64,000 nt of DNA from Pagrus major (lineage: Eukaryota; Chordata; Actinopteri; Spariformes; Sparidae): NCBI RefSeq assembly GCF_040436345.1, contig NC_133232.1, forward strand, positions 4,203,001 to 4,267,000, written 5' to 3'. Numbering within the stretch: the first letter of the stretch is position 1; every line of letters starts with the position of its first letter. Shown here piece by piece: positions 1-37,589 of this stretch. Made by a program: the position numbers and the translations under genes. The notes beneath the pieces were generated by a model, which saw nothing but the letters and a program-made list of their open reading frames with translations, ran no database searches and was not told the origin of the DNA.

Positions 1-384
1 GGTGCTGAGATTAACAACCCGGAAGAGTAAATTTAATTGGCAACTGTCCGTGTCTTGCCAATTCTCTCTGCAACATTTTATTACTAAGACAGGAAAAAGA
101 AAGTGACAGCAAGAAAGTGACAGCAAAAAATAAGACCATGTTTTTCTTACCAGTTTGTTATGACTGGCAGTGTGGACTGACATGAGGTAGCTAAGGGGAC
201 TAATGATGGGTGTGTCTGTCAAGAGCAACAAAGGACATTACACAAATTAAAAAGATACACCACAAAGGACAACATAAAGTTTAAAAGACATAGTCAAACC
301 CACTCTAGGTAAGTCTAGGTAAAAGTACATTTCAGTGAAGCATTACTTGAATAAAGTCCAAGTGCCTATCTATTTAGCAAGCTC

Positions 385-26167
<25,783 letters not shown>

Positions 26168-27445
26168 CCCAGACAATGCAGCAAAGCTGTGAACAGACAT
26201 CACTATTAGTAATAATATCAGAATTCGGAGAAAAAAAAAAAGTCAGAACTCAAAATGTTTTTTGCAGGGGCCCTAATCCTGTCTCATTTCTAGTTCGTAG
26301 AAATGTTGCCTAAAATATTATCTTTACTTTTTAAGCCTTGATGAAATGTCTACAAAAAGGACCACAATTCAAAGGAATGACAGCAAATTAGAGTATAATA
26401 GATATGTTGCATGACAGTCAACAGTGTTCCTTGTTTAGCTAGGTATTTCTATTTCACAAGACTGTATTTATTCTATTCCACCACATTTCAGAGGGGGAAA
26501 ATTGTACATTTTACGTCCCTCCATTTTATCTGACAGCTATAGTGACTTTACAGATCCACAGTTCATATTCAAAACATATAATTCACTTATAAAGTATGAC
26601 ACATACTGACACATGCATAAGTGAAATACATAATTAAATTAAAATACATCAACTAAAATTCTTTTTCAGATGGTTCTTTTGCACACTTTGTTTATTAAGG
26701 TAACATTCAAATGTTAGACTTTTGTTTCTTCTTGTGTATTGTAAAGACGGACTTTTGGAAAAACCCAGACAAACCGAATGTTAATCAGTGGTTCAGGGAT
26801 CCATCTAATTGCCTTGCTTTGGAGAAACTGACTTGTGCTATCAAAGGAAAACCTGAAGAAATATGGGGACATTTCTTTTTTTATGGAAAATAATCCTCTG
26901 GGTCCTGCACTGAGTAACTAAACGTTATGTATAATGTTAAATGTGTTTTTATTGTTTTTTACTGTCCTTTTCGTCATGATCGCTGTTGTTTAAATCAATA
27001 ACAACAAATAACAATAAATATATTTGTTTTTTAAGGTCAGTTTGTTTATTCTATGATGAGAATGAAGAGAGTTTGTTTAGGGTGATCTTTCTCTTCTGAT
27101 TAAAATGTCTTCTTCACACTACGTAGTGCACCTATAAAGTATCCTCAATGTCAATGTCAAGACATTGTTCTTACTCAGCATTAGAACTGGTGTCCAAACG
27201 TCCATCCCTGGTGCATCCTGGTGGCACAGCAGGACTGCCCGCCTTGTCTTTATTCTTTCATGAGGAGCTGGTAACTTCACATCCACTTCAATGCGTCTCA
27301 ATAATCCCACACAACTATCCTCAACAGGAGCAACGAGTTAGCCTAATTAGCAAATGACGGCTTTTTGTCCGTGTATACAATTAATGTTTATTGGTTTCTT
27401 TCACGAAAACGTCCCCGAAAGATAAGTATCTTATTACTGACTTAC

Positions 27446-27565
27446 GCCTTTTCTAAGGGGAGTTTGTTAATCCACTGCTCACGGGGGAAGAGTGGTTTAA
27501 AATAGCAGCTGCTAGCCAGGTCTGAAAACAGGAAATAACAGCAGCCAATCAGGAGGAGACCTCCC
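27446..27565 (-). other. ccdc142: probable noncoding first exon and promoter of ccdc142
   Basis: A strong minus-strand donor (AAGGC followed by GTAAGTC) ends a segment at 27446. A CCAAT box lies at 27545-27549. No ATG occurs in the segment, so it would be 5' untranslated and splice to the exon at 26186. The 5' end is a guess; LINE-derived sequence begins at about 27582. There is no transcript evidence. Confidence 0.45.
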
Positions 27566-27581
27566 CGGTTGTTATGGAAAA

Positions 27582-29370
27582 GAGGCTTCTTCTTCTTTTG
27601 GTGTTTTATGGCGGTTAGCAAACGACTCCTAGGTGCGCATTACCGCCACCTTCTGAGCTGGAGTGTGAATCAGAATGGTATAATACGACTACTGGGAGAG
27701 GATCGATAAAAAAGAGAAAAAAATAATTAAATTTAAAAAATAAACAAGAAAAGAAAGAAAAAAACAAATAAAAACTATATTCTTTTAATAAGTCTGGTCT
27801 TTTCTAAAAAACAAATATTGCCCTGTACCCTACGTGCCCTGAATTCAGTTGTAATATTTCTGTAATACTAAATTTGATTTGCTCCCTACTGAGCCTGGCT
27901 TTTAGAAGCCTCCTTTGTCGCTGACACTTAGGACAATTTATAAATACATGCTGAAACAAACTGTTTCTTGATAATTACACTGTTCACACGTACAAGTTTC
28001 ATGTTTCCCAACTACTTTCTTCGTACTGTTTAGTCCAGTGTGCCCAAATCTCATTCTTGATATTTTATCTTCTTCTTTTTTACTTCTACTATTTTCTCTC
28101 ATCCTTCCTTCCTCCCTGTGGATACTGTAGAACACTCTGCCTTTGTTTTCCTTGTTCCAACCATCCTGCCACTTCTTTTTCATTTCTACTTTGATTGTGC
28201 TTTTGACTTCAACTGTCATATTTACTTCTACTTTTTTTGTTGCATCTTTTGTGTATTTGTCTGCCATTTCATTTCCGTCTTCACCTATATGGGCTGGAAT
28301 CCAAGTGAACTTCACATTTACTCCTGCTTTGGTAATTCTACACTAGGTTTGAGCTATTTCCACCAGAATATCTTGTCTTGTTTCTGACTGCATGTTTTTG
28401 AGACTGGTTAATGCACTGCTTGAATCTGAACCTATTAGTACTTTGTTTGGTTTATTTCTTTCCACCCACTCAAGTGCTTAAAGAATAGCTACCATTTCTC
28501 CTGTAAATACCGATAGTTTGTTACTGATCCTTTTATTTGACATAATATTTAAATCTGGGATGGTGAACGCAACTCCTACTCTGTTGTTAGTTGTCTTTGA
28601 TGCATCAGTATATACTTCAGTAAATGTTGAATAATGTTCCTCTATATATCTATTAACCTGATTCCTATTTATACTTTTCCCTTTCTTCCTTTCTAAAAGG
28701 TGTATGTGTATCTCTATCTTCCCTAATAGCCAAGGTGGGACAATGGAGAACGGTACAGTGGGGCTTAACACTAAAAACAGAGGCTGCTGCTGCTGCTTCT
28801 TCTGCTTCTCTAGTTTAATGGCGGATCGCAAACCAATATGTAAAGGTGCATGTCGCCACCTACTGTACCGAGTGTGAAGCCTCACGGTTTCAAGTACTTC
28901 TGGTTACATTCTACAATACATGATTAATATTAATAGTACCCCATGTAATGTAATATCCATGTCAAGGAATGGTCCATTACTATACTTCTTCTTTGTTACA
29001 GCTCTTAAAATGTCATCTTTTTGTTGTTTATGGATTTCACTTAAACACTTCCAAACTTCTTACCCATTGAATCTGCTTTTTGCTTATTTGTAATTGCCAG
29101 ATATTCTCCATCTACCTGGAATTTAACAGATTTCCTTTACCCACTCATTTTTTTGACCAGTGACCAAATGTCATTAAGTCAAATTTCTCTGCCTATGGAG
29201 GAGCAGAATTGTCTCCAAGCATTCTTCTTGGATGACTTAATTATTTCTGTGCCATAGCTCTCTTTCTTTGATAACCAATGAGATTATCTTGACTTAAATG
29301 ATTTTAAGTTGCACATCCTCCACCTTGTCTTCCAATTCTATCATATCTAACATAGTCCAGAGGATATGTC
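27582..29370 (-). mobile_element. I-clade LINE remnant with RNase H domain, reverse transcriptase deleted
   Basis: Read on the minus strand, 29350-29038 holds the endonuclease-to-RT linker (AWRQFCSSIGREI and KFQVDGEYLAITNKQKAD, with shifts). From about 28630 to 27938 there is an RNase H domain. Its catalytic residues are in YTDAS, the GEMVAIL glutamate, IGSDSSSAL and PAHIGEDGNEMAD, interrupted by stops. The 3' end carries GGTGGCGGTAATGC, ACCGCCATAAAACACC and an (AAG)n tail at 27582-27595. The reverse transcriptase between linker and RNase H is missing, replaced in part by another LINE 3' end (28786-28890). Confidence 0.75.
28786..28890 (-). mobile_element. second I-LINE 3'-end copy
   Basis: The minus strand reads AGGTGGCGACATGCACCTTT, then GATCCGCCATTAAACTAGAG and an AGAAG/CAGCAG tail. 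This is the same terminal unit as 27582-27690 in the same direction, so the two form direct repeats inside the LINE remnant. Confidence 0.65.
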
Positions 29371-29384
29371 AAACAATCTTTCAC

Positions 29385-29690
29385 TTTTTCATAGAAGCAT
29401 GAAACTTGGTACAGGTGTACAGTTTGGGGGCCTGAAGATTTTCAGATATGGAGCCTTTGCAAAAATGTCATCTGGCAGCCATGGCTGCCATTTTACTTTC
29501 TGCTATATGTGAATTATGTATTTTGCATCATATCTCGTGAACCAAACATGACAACAAAGAAAAGGTGATGTCTACCCCTATGTTTTGATGATCAAGGATT
29601 ACAATGATATTAGACATTAGCACTACATCATAAATTACTCTGGTGAAGAGGTAATGGTGAATTCTGTTACACTGTGAGAAGGAAACTAGA
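29385..29690 (-). repeat. dispersed repeat, copy B (inverted relative to 16150-16510)
   Basis: Reverse complement of the repeat at 16150-16510. It shares ATAGAAGCATGAAACTTGGT, CATGGCTGCCATTTTACTTT and AGGTGATGTCTACCCCTATG. Confidence 0.75.
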
Positions 29691-29877
29691 GACCATCTTG
29701 CAGCAGGAACACACCAGCCATGATGCCCATTAACATGTTGACCCATGAGTACTCAGTAGTCATTACTACATTATTACAGGAGTTCTCAGTAATCATCGGT
29801 CAGACCACAGTCATCTTCAAACTCAGCCTTCATTTTGATTTCAACTACACACCTGTTTCATGACTGCATCCTGCACA

Positions 29878-29965
29878 GTTATTATTATTAATAATAATAA
29901 TAATGCATTTTATTTAAAGGCGCCTTTCAAAGCACTCAAGGACACCTTACAAGACACACATAACA
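29878..29965. repeat. fish dispersed repeat with AAT tail
   Basis: An (AAT)n run leads into GCATTTTATTTAAAGGCGCC and TTTCAAAGCACTCAAGGACA, a common teleost interspersed repeat motif. Intergenic. Confidence 0.5.
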
Positions 29966-30239
29966 TAACAACAGTACATCAAACAATATAATCAGGTAAC
30001 ATTGGTGTGGAAGTTAGAATAAATAAATATGAATGCAATTACATAGTGCAATAATACAGAAAATAGGCAAGAATGTGATTGCATAGTTAGTGTGAGACAG
30101 AGTATGCCACTCGGAATAAGTGCGTTTTGTGAAGGTATCACACTGTGTAACTGTGAGTAAGTGAGGTACGTGAGGCAAAGTACTCAAAACAGCTTCTGTG
30201 GCTGGTTCCCACTACAGTAGGTGTCCAGGTCCATGCCAT

Positions 30240-30276
30240 GATGACACACACACACACACATACACACACACACACA
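30240..30276. repeat. (CA)n microsatellite
   Basis: About 17 CA units with one TA interruption. Confidence 0.95.
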
Positions 30277-30734
30277 GACTCCCAAGGTGGAATCACAGTA
30301 TCTGAGAACCTTGGGCAGACTTTCTAATAATATCATGTCTGCGTGCATGTTGTGTAGAACTTTTTGTGAATTTACCTTGACAATACAGTGACTATACATT
30401 TAATATTCAATATGAACTTGGCAACTTAGCTGAAAGCAACAACAAACAACTTTCATTTTCTGTTGATTCTGGCCCCTGTGGACTGCTTGAGCACCCCCTC
30501 CTCATGTTGTTAAGATGTTCATCATGCTAGACCCTATTAAAATCATTAATACTGTTTTTAGTTTTTAAACACATCTGTTTGCAGAATGCATAACAGTGAG
30601 GCAATGTATCTATTTGTGGTGATCAAAGACTTATATATACGTATCCAAAATATGATATAGGTCATTAAAACCAGTTCACCTCTACAGGTAAAAGCCTCTA
30701 GCTGCCAGGCCAGTAAGAGCTTTGTAAATCATCA

Positions 30735-30950
30735 TAAATATTCTAAGTGCTGTATCGTAGGCAACTAGACTTCTTACAATTCCTTGAAGACGTTTCACTT
30801 CTCATCCAAGAGGCTTCTTCAGTTCTAACTAACTAAAAGGGAGTTGCAGGCTTTTAAACACTGTATGGGAGTGTCCTTACAGAGTCATTAAGGACACGTG
30901 TGAGCTCTGAATTTTAGAGTCGTTAGGGCCACTTGTGGGTCGTCTTATTC
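30735..30950 (-). repeat. dispersed repeat shared with 45600-45900
   Basis: Contains GACGTTTCACTTCTCATCCA (reverse complement of a phrase near 45820-45840) and AAGGACACGTGTGAGCTCTG with TTAGGGCCACTTGTGGGTCG (same orientation as 45630-45685). The family has both orientations internally, and this copy lacks the middle. It lies between ccdc142 and slbp. Confidence 0.75.
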
Positions 30951-31367
30951 TTTCTGTCTTTAAAACATGCAACTACCAGGCTAAATTCCTTGTATGTTCA
31001 AATATACTGTACAGTATTTAGCCAAAAGTGCTCTCATCCTGAACTATGTGATGCTTGCTGATGGTACGAAGTGTAACTTGGGTTAACACTCTAAACTACA
31101 GTTGGTTTGGCTGGAGTCAATCTGATCCAAAACACAAAAGATGTCTGTTTATTATGACATAATAAACTTCATCCATAACCCACAAGGTCTTCCAGTTGGG
31201 CATAGCTTTTACTTTTCAATAAGTTGTTTATGAGAAAAAGTATAATAAATACGTTTGATTAAGGCATTACATACACTTAAATGCATATTGTATTTTGTTA
31301 CGTTGTAGGATGACATCATTAATCAGAAATTCAGAATGTTTGGTCTTCAAGATTACAGCCGGATAAA

Positions 31368-31430
31368 TGTTTGTGTGTGTGTGTGTGTGTGTGCGTGTGT
31401 GTCTGCGTGTGTGTGTGTGTGTGTGTGTCG
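31368..31430. repeat. (GT)n microsatellite upstream of slbp
   Basis: Interrupted GT repeat about 220 bp upstream of the slbp start codon, just before the GC-rich promoter. Confidence 0.95.
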
Positions 31431-31467
31431 CTCATTGGCATAAATAGACTCAGGACCTGTCCAGTCT

Positions 31468-31525
31468 CCTGAGGGGGCGGGCCAGTGATGGGACCCACGT
31501 GACACGGATACAGGAAGTGAGTGCC
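31468..31525 (+). promoter_or_regulatory. slbp: slbp proximal promoter
   Basis: A GC-rich, TATA-less block 125-180 bp upstream of the ATG. It contains an Sp1-type GGGGCGGGCC, an E-box CACGTGAC at 31496-31503 and an ETS-type CAGGAAGTGA at 31511-31520. The placement suits a housekeeping or cell-cycle promoter. Inferred from motifs only. Confidence 0.6.
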
Positions 31526-31648
31526 GCCCTCCCGCCGTCTCTTTCCTGACCGTCTCTTGTTTGGTTCCGCGCGTCTTTCAGTTGGCGGGTATCTGTATCT
31601 GTGGAGCCAGAGCAAGGAAGGACTGCTTTATCACTCATTATCAAGAAA

Positions 31649-34600
31649 ATGTCGGACTGGACCAGAAGCAGACACCGTGAAGCTGACAACAGCGAACATA
31701 AAAAGAGGTAAGTGTGTAATTTTAATGTTGTACTTCCACCTCCTTTAAACATCGTTGTTACGAGCTTCCATTGTGACCAGTCCATTATGTTGGTTTAGCT
31801 GAGGTCCTTGTTCCGCCTGATATCTCTGTAAGTTAACTGGATGTGTTGCTTGTTACAAAACACATCTAACCTTCTGGTTTTTAACGTTATAAGTCAAGCG
31901 AACGCTGCACACAGCTTAAACATTGAAGCTTAATGTAGCTATAGCTGTCTGTCCATGTTACATTAACCACTAAGCTTAAATGTTTGCTGTCGACAGCTCT
32001 CCTTTTGCTGCGAGTGCTTGTTTAACTACTACTATACTATTTCTATCTAGTTACAAGTTGCTCCTGTTGGGGTGTTCTCGTAACATTGGGACACACAGCC
32101 TGTTCAACATGAGAAGAAAGGCTGAGAAAGGCGCTGAACACTAACACCGGGTCGGAGTGTGCGGATAACTGAAGGGTTATTTAGTTAATCACCTGGACAG
32201 GATATAATGGACAGCACAGGTGTTTAGCTGACCGTAACGTTAGTTAACGTTGCTCATGATACTACCGAAGTTAAATGCCTGCTTCGCGACACTTAACAGT
32301 ACACAACATGACCGGCTAGATAATGGATGGATGAACAAACGGAAGTCAGCAGCAAGTGGCGGGAGAAGCTTTTAAATGCGGCTGCATCACGATTAGTGGG
32401 AATGATCATTTTTACATCACAGTTTATAATTCCAATGAAAAAGCTATTAAAGTCTGCCGATGTGACATCTGTCGGGGTCTGTAGCAAATAAACATGTTTT
32501 CTTACATTTGTAGAGCAGGACAGTACCTCATTATAGCGCTGTCTGCCACACATTTAGCCTCACTCCAACAGTGGCATCTGCTTGTGATTTGGATATCGCA
32601 CTTGCCAATATTGCGATTTTGATTATAAATCGATTAATTGTTCAGCCCTACTTGTAAACGGAAATGTTGTATTGTATTACACAATAGAGCTCTGGTGTGA
32701 GGAGGTAAAGATCGATTTATTGTAAAGCCCACTTAAACTTAACGTTACTTAAACTAACTAAAGGTTCATAAACTGGTGATGTTAAGAAAAACCTGGTGGC
32801 ACTTTTAGAACTCTAAAAACTCTTCTACGTTAACTTATCTGGATGAAAATGTTTTCCCTCTGTTGCACTATAACTAAGATTGTTAACCTGTTTCTTAACC
32901 AGGTAGCTGAAGCTGTCATCTTTGTTTTTGTTGAGAAACATTTGCATTGTGCTGCGTTCAAGACAACTCAGAACCTCCTGCCCCTACTAGAAAAAGTACA
33001 ATGGAAGGACACTTGAAGTCAGAATTCCTACTTTTGAACTCAGAGCACATCCATCTATGACATTGACCTCATAAAACATGTCTCTGTGGTCACACAACAA
33101 TGGTAGCACCCATGGGGAGGGAGTAGAATGTATTTGTAGACTACTGGGTGATTCGGTCTCGGTTGAAACGTTCCCTTCCTTGATGTGCTTGTCATGAAGA
33201 TCTCTTAAAATGAGGACATATGCTTGTATGTTAAGTGTCTTCCCTGTGTTGCAGCTATGGACTGTCCCGGTGGTCCCACTGCAGGAAGAGAGGGGTCGAT
33301 GGAAGCCTCCGGGCCAACAAAGAGGCTGATGGTAGTGATAGGGGAAACGGTGGCAACACTGACGCCAGCTACAGCAACTCTGACAAAAGACATGCCAGGT
33401 AAGAGTATATACCAACAGTGGAGTGCCTGAGGACTTTAGCAGCCCTGGTTCTCGCCCACTGATTTTTGCAGAAATAATCTCTGTGACAAATAGTAGTTTC
33501 TATACTTCCAGTATGTTCAGCAAGATAATCTTCATAAGTGAACATTGCTTTCATGACCTTTTGAAGCACAAATGCCATTGCCTAAAATAAAAAGCTCACA
33601 TTATTAAACTACATTAGACTATATTTACTGGCACTGTGGCAACAAAAAAATCATAATCCCCTAATTGTCTGTGCTGGTATGTACCACTTTTTGTTTTCTT
33701 AATAGTTTCACCACTCCCGAAGGCACAGGCCCAGTGTCTCGCTGTGATAGACGGGATGACTGGGGCAGCCAGGTGGACGATGATGAGATGAGGAGAGATG
33801 TACAAAGAGACATGCAACGGTAAGCAAAATATGCTTGTATTTTAGATTAGACTTAGATTTTATCTTCAAGTCATTCAAAACTATATGTATTGAGATTGAC
33901 TCCCAATCTTCACTGAGTGTATGTGTTCAGTTACAGGAGGAGGATACTGGGTACAGAGGTCACCCAGAGAGAGAGAAAGGCCTCCTCTGGCTCTTCTGGA
34001 AGGTATGTCACCTCTCATTCTGTCTTTTATGATTATTAAACCTACAATATTCATTTTCTGGTTAAACATTGTTCTCTGAATGCAGGTCAACATGCTGCAG
34101 ACAATTAATATGAAGATAATTTGTTGAGTCTGTATGTGTCAATGTTTGATAACCCTGTCTATCTCATGCAGCTGTGACTCCAGAGATGGAGAAAACATGG
34201 AGACGGATGAGGCTGTGCTGCTACGACGACAGAAACAGATCAATTATGGCAAGAACACACTGGCCTACGACCGATACATCAAAGAAGTCCCAAAGTAGGT
34301 CCACAACATAAACACGCACACCATACAGGTTTGAAACTATTATGAGCACTAGATATTAAAGTCAAGTAAAGTCCACAGAGTAAAAACAGTTTTTCCAGCT
34401 GCTTCCTCCTGAAAAAATGCCCGTCTTATCTGATGAGTTATTTTTTACAACTGAAAGGACATTTTTGTTAATACAGAGAGAGTAAAGTATCGGAAAAAGT
34501 TAATGTCATTTATTGACTCTGCTGCACACACCTCTCAGATTTGGACGGCAAAGTTGACGGCCCTCCTCAGATCTTTGCTGATTAGCTGGGCTTGCTGTTA

Positions 34601-35998
34601 TTATTTATGGCTGCAGACGTTAGCTTCAGATGAAAATGGCTAATGTGATTAGTAATCATTGTGAGGCAGAAGTCAGCGTGGGTCTGATCATTAATCATCA
34701 GTTATAGAGATATAATGACTTGGTGGGTAATGGAAAATATTAGAACAAGTAGAACAGTCTGGTAAGTTCAGAAAATGACATCACTTTGCAGCCTTTAAAA
34801 CCAGGAAAAGACAACACTTCTGTATGCCATACCACGATATCCAACACCTGAGACGATAGTCTCATGTCATGATAACAATATATATCGCCTAACCCTACTG
34901 TACAGTTATGAAAACATTAACAATGAAACTCACATTACCTGACATCTGGTTAGGTATAACCAGTGCCACTGAGAGAGACTGGAACTGGTGCATATAGAAC
35001 TGTGGGGGCTCTGTGTGGCGATGTTTCTCCCAGATTGGGGAACTCTAATGAATGCAACCATATAAAATTTTAATTTTTAACTTGTAATGGTCCCAGTCCT
35101 ATAGTCAAAAGTAACTATTGTGTAGAGGCAGAGATGGTTATTGTAGGAGAAAGAAATAAAGGTCTCGGTGCTGGTGCTGTCACGTGTTGTTCTAAAGAGT
35201 AATTTACCATTTACAAACTATTAACTTCCCTGTTTTGTTTCCAGACACATGCGTCAGCCAGGTGTTCACCCAAAGACTCCTAATAAGTTCAGGAAGTACA
35301 GCCGTCGCTCATGGGACCAGCAGATCAAACTGTGGAAGGTCAAACTGCATGCCTGGGACCCCCCAACAGAGGGCAGCCAAGACAAAGTCCTCGATAACAT
35401 GTAAGAAGATATTTGGCCTTCAACAAGATATAGGTCACCTGAGGCCTGTAAAGAACTGACAGTACACATTCTGTACAGTCCCAATCAGCTGTCAGTCATG
35501 CTCATGTGTTTGTCGTTCCTTCCTCCAGTGACGAGCTGGGTCTTGATGATGTCATGGACATTGAGCTGGACTTCCCAACCCTTTCAGACTGCGAGAGTGC
35601 CCCAGCCTCTATCACAACACGCAACCATTCATTGGAGGTGAGTTTGATTTTTTTTTTTTTTTTTTAGAATAATTGTAGCACATCTAAAGCTGAAACAACA
35701 ACAAACACATGTTTGTGACTGCAGAGAAAACAGTTAACAAACAGTTGAGTTTTAATAGCACTAAAAACCTAAGAAATCTATTGAGTTTTCTGCCAGAAAT
35801 TACAAATAAAAATGTTACTTGCTGGGAATATACAATGTGCGATCTACATGTTGTAGTAAATCTGTGGTGTGGAAATGCTTTATAAACATTTTTATTGACC
35901 TTAATTGCTTGTTCTCTCTTGCTCAGGGTGAAGACTGTATGGGTACTCCAGTTAAAGTACAGAAGACAGACGCCACAACAGAACCTGACATTGCATAG
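31649..35998 (+). CDS. slbp: histone RNA stem-loop binding protein (SLBP)
   Basis: Eight coding exons: 31649-31707, 33255-33398, 33706-33819, 33931-34002, 34172-34294, 35245-35400, 35529-35637, 35927-35998. All are GT-AG and phase-consistent, giving 282 aa. SLBP binds the 3' stem-loop of replication-dependent histone mRNAs and directs their processing and translation. The RNA-binding domain runs about 148-220: [36 protein letters not shown], then [11 protein letters not shown] and WDPP. TPNK (182-185) holds the threonine phosphorylated in known SLBPs. SFTTPEG (68-74) matches the TTP degron that times SLBP loss after S phase. Together with the C-terminal GTPVKVQ this favours the somatic SLBP1 form over the oocyte SLBP2. 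The start ATGTCGG is the first ATG of the first coding exon. Confidence 0.95.
32380..32648. repeat. MITE-like repeat in slbp intron 1, related to 43857-44216
   Basis: Shares the AAAAGCTATTAAAGTCTGCC-type interior and the terminal TTAATTGTTCAGCCC with the 360-bp element in the immt intron. The left part is shortened. Confidence 0.65.
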
Positions 35999-36665
35999 CT
36001 CTCCCCATCTTCACACACATTTCAAATGGTTTTTGTTTACTCCTCATTGCCGTCTATGTTACCCAGAGTGACTCTGTTCCAGGTACCAGCTACTTGATCT
36101 GCTTGATGCAACGCTGCATCTGCACAGCATCACAATGTGCGTCTTAGCTGGCAGTTATTAGTTCAGCACTGGAACATATTTACTATTCTTTCTCCATTTA
36201 TATCGGTCCTTTTTAATTTGTAGGTTGGGACGTTTTACAAATGACTAATCTACTCAGGGAGGTTTCTATTATGGCAAGATTTTACATTGCGTTGCATGTT
36301 TCAAGTTTCATTCAGTTTACATGGTTTAGGATTTGGTGTAGCACTGATCTGTGGTCTGCTATAGCAGACATCAGTTGTGCAAATGTTAAATCAAACCCTG
36401 CTCATACTTGCTTAATATACTGCAAGAATACTGACTCAACCTAGTAGCTTAATGGAAATAGGCAAACCAAAGGCAAACATATTTTCCCTTTATGATTCAT
36501 TTTGACAACATTGTGTGTATTATTTTAAGTTCTAAGGAGAATTACTTGAGTTATGTGGGGCTGTGATTTGTTTTTACATAGGCTGTTTTTTAATTCAAAT
36601 GTTACTGTTTCTTATTGCTGTTTCCTCTGTGAAAAATTTCAAATAAAAAAGACAAACTTGAACGT
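35999..36665 (+). terminator. slbp: slbp 3' untranslated region and polyadenylation signal
   Basis: Non-coding sequence after the TAG. A canonical AATAAA at 36642-36647 is followed by a GT-rich stretch, consistent with a poly(A) site at about 36665. Confidence 0.75.
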
Positions 36666-37480
36666 CTCATTGTGTTTTATGACCATAGATTATTATTGTG
36701 TCTGCTTTATATTAGAAACACTCAACGCACCATTGCTCCATGAAAACAGTTGTGTTGTTTATGATGACTAGCCCTGTAAATTTACCTGAGAACCAAAACC
36801 AATTTCACGTCTATTGCTCCTGCTGGGTAGGGTTTTATTAAAGCACTGGTATGAAATGTTATAACTCAATTCTCTAAAAGGTTAAAAACGCAATTCTTGC
36901 CTCATGATGGAAAGTGACCTGACATCATTAAGGAGCATAACTCCTTTATGCGTTTTTTGTTATGAGGATCTCTACAGAAATGTTCTTTCGCATTAGTGAA
37001 ATAATGGTAATGTTAAGGTTAGTTTCTTCTGATGTGTGGTGTGGGGGTTTCCAACAAGCAGTTCAGTTTGTTGCACATCAGCAGTTATGAGGTTTAGGTA
37101 TGACACAGTTTTCAAGGGTACTGTAATGAAAGTACATGTATAGTTTCCCACTGAGCCCCAAAAAAGCTGTCCATGTTAAAGAAAGTTTGAGTCAGGGGTG
37201 AAGAAGAAAACAAACTAGTAGGAACAGTGTTCATTATCAGCTGTTCAGGTTATTCCGTTGCTTACTGAGGGATGCAACAACATTTACACAGCTGAAGAAA
37301 ACAAGAATGAGAAAACATTAAGTACTTGGAATCTATATGAAGTGTTTTCTCAATAAGCAATGATATTACCAGAGGCAGGGGGTTTGTTTTTGGTGCGTTT
37401 AAGAGACGTGTATTTCTGCTTTTGACGAAGGGGGGCAGTATTGCGCACACAAGTGTTTAAGTTCCCTGAGTTACAAGGTA
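36666..37480. other. slbp-immt intergenic spacer
   Basis: About 0.8 kb with no recognised repeat or gene. The last 100 bp are purine-rich and probably include the immt promoter and 5' leader. Confidence 0.5.
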
Positions 37481-37589
37481 GAAGGAGAAGGGAAACGACA
37501 ACGGAGAGGAGGAAAGAAGAGAATTGAACTTTACTGTTACTGTAAAGGTTAAATTGATTCGAGCTTGAGAAGAAAGGTGACTGAGGACC

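Noticed and set aside
27119-27310. Possible extra ccdc142 exon (frame with VDVKLPAPHERIK) followed by a GTAAGAA donor
   Set aside because: No clear acceptor and no recognised homology, and the opposite strand is equally open. Left unassigned.
33205-33430. Alternative frames over slbp exon 2
   Set aside because: They are shadows of the real exon; only the phase giving [13 protein letters not shown] joins to the neighbouring exons.
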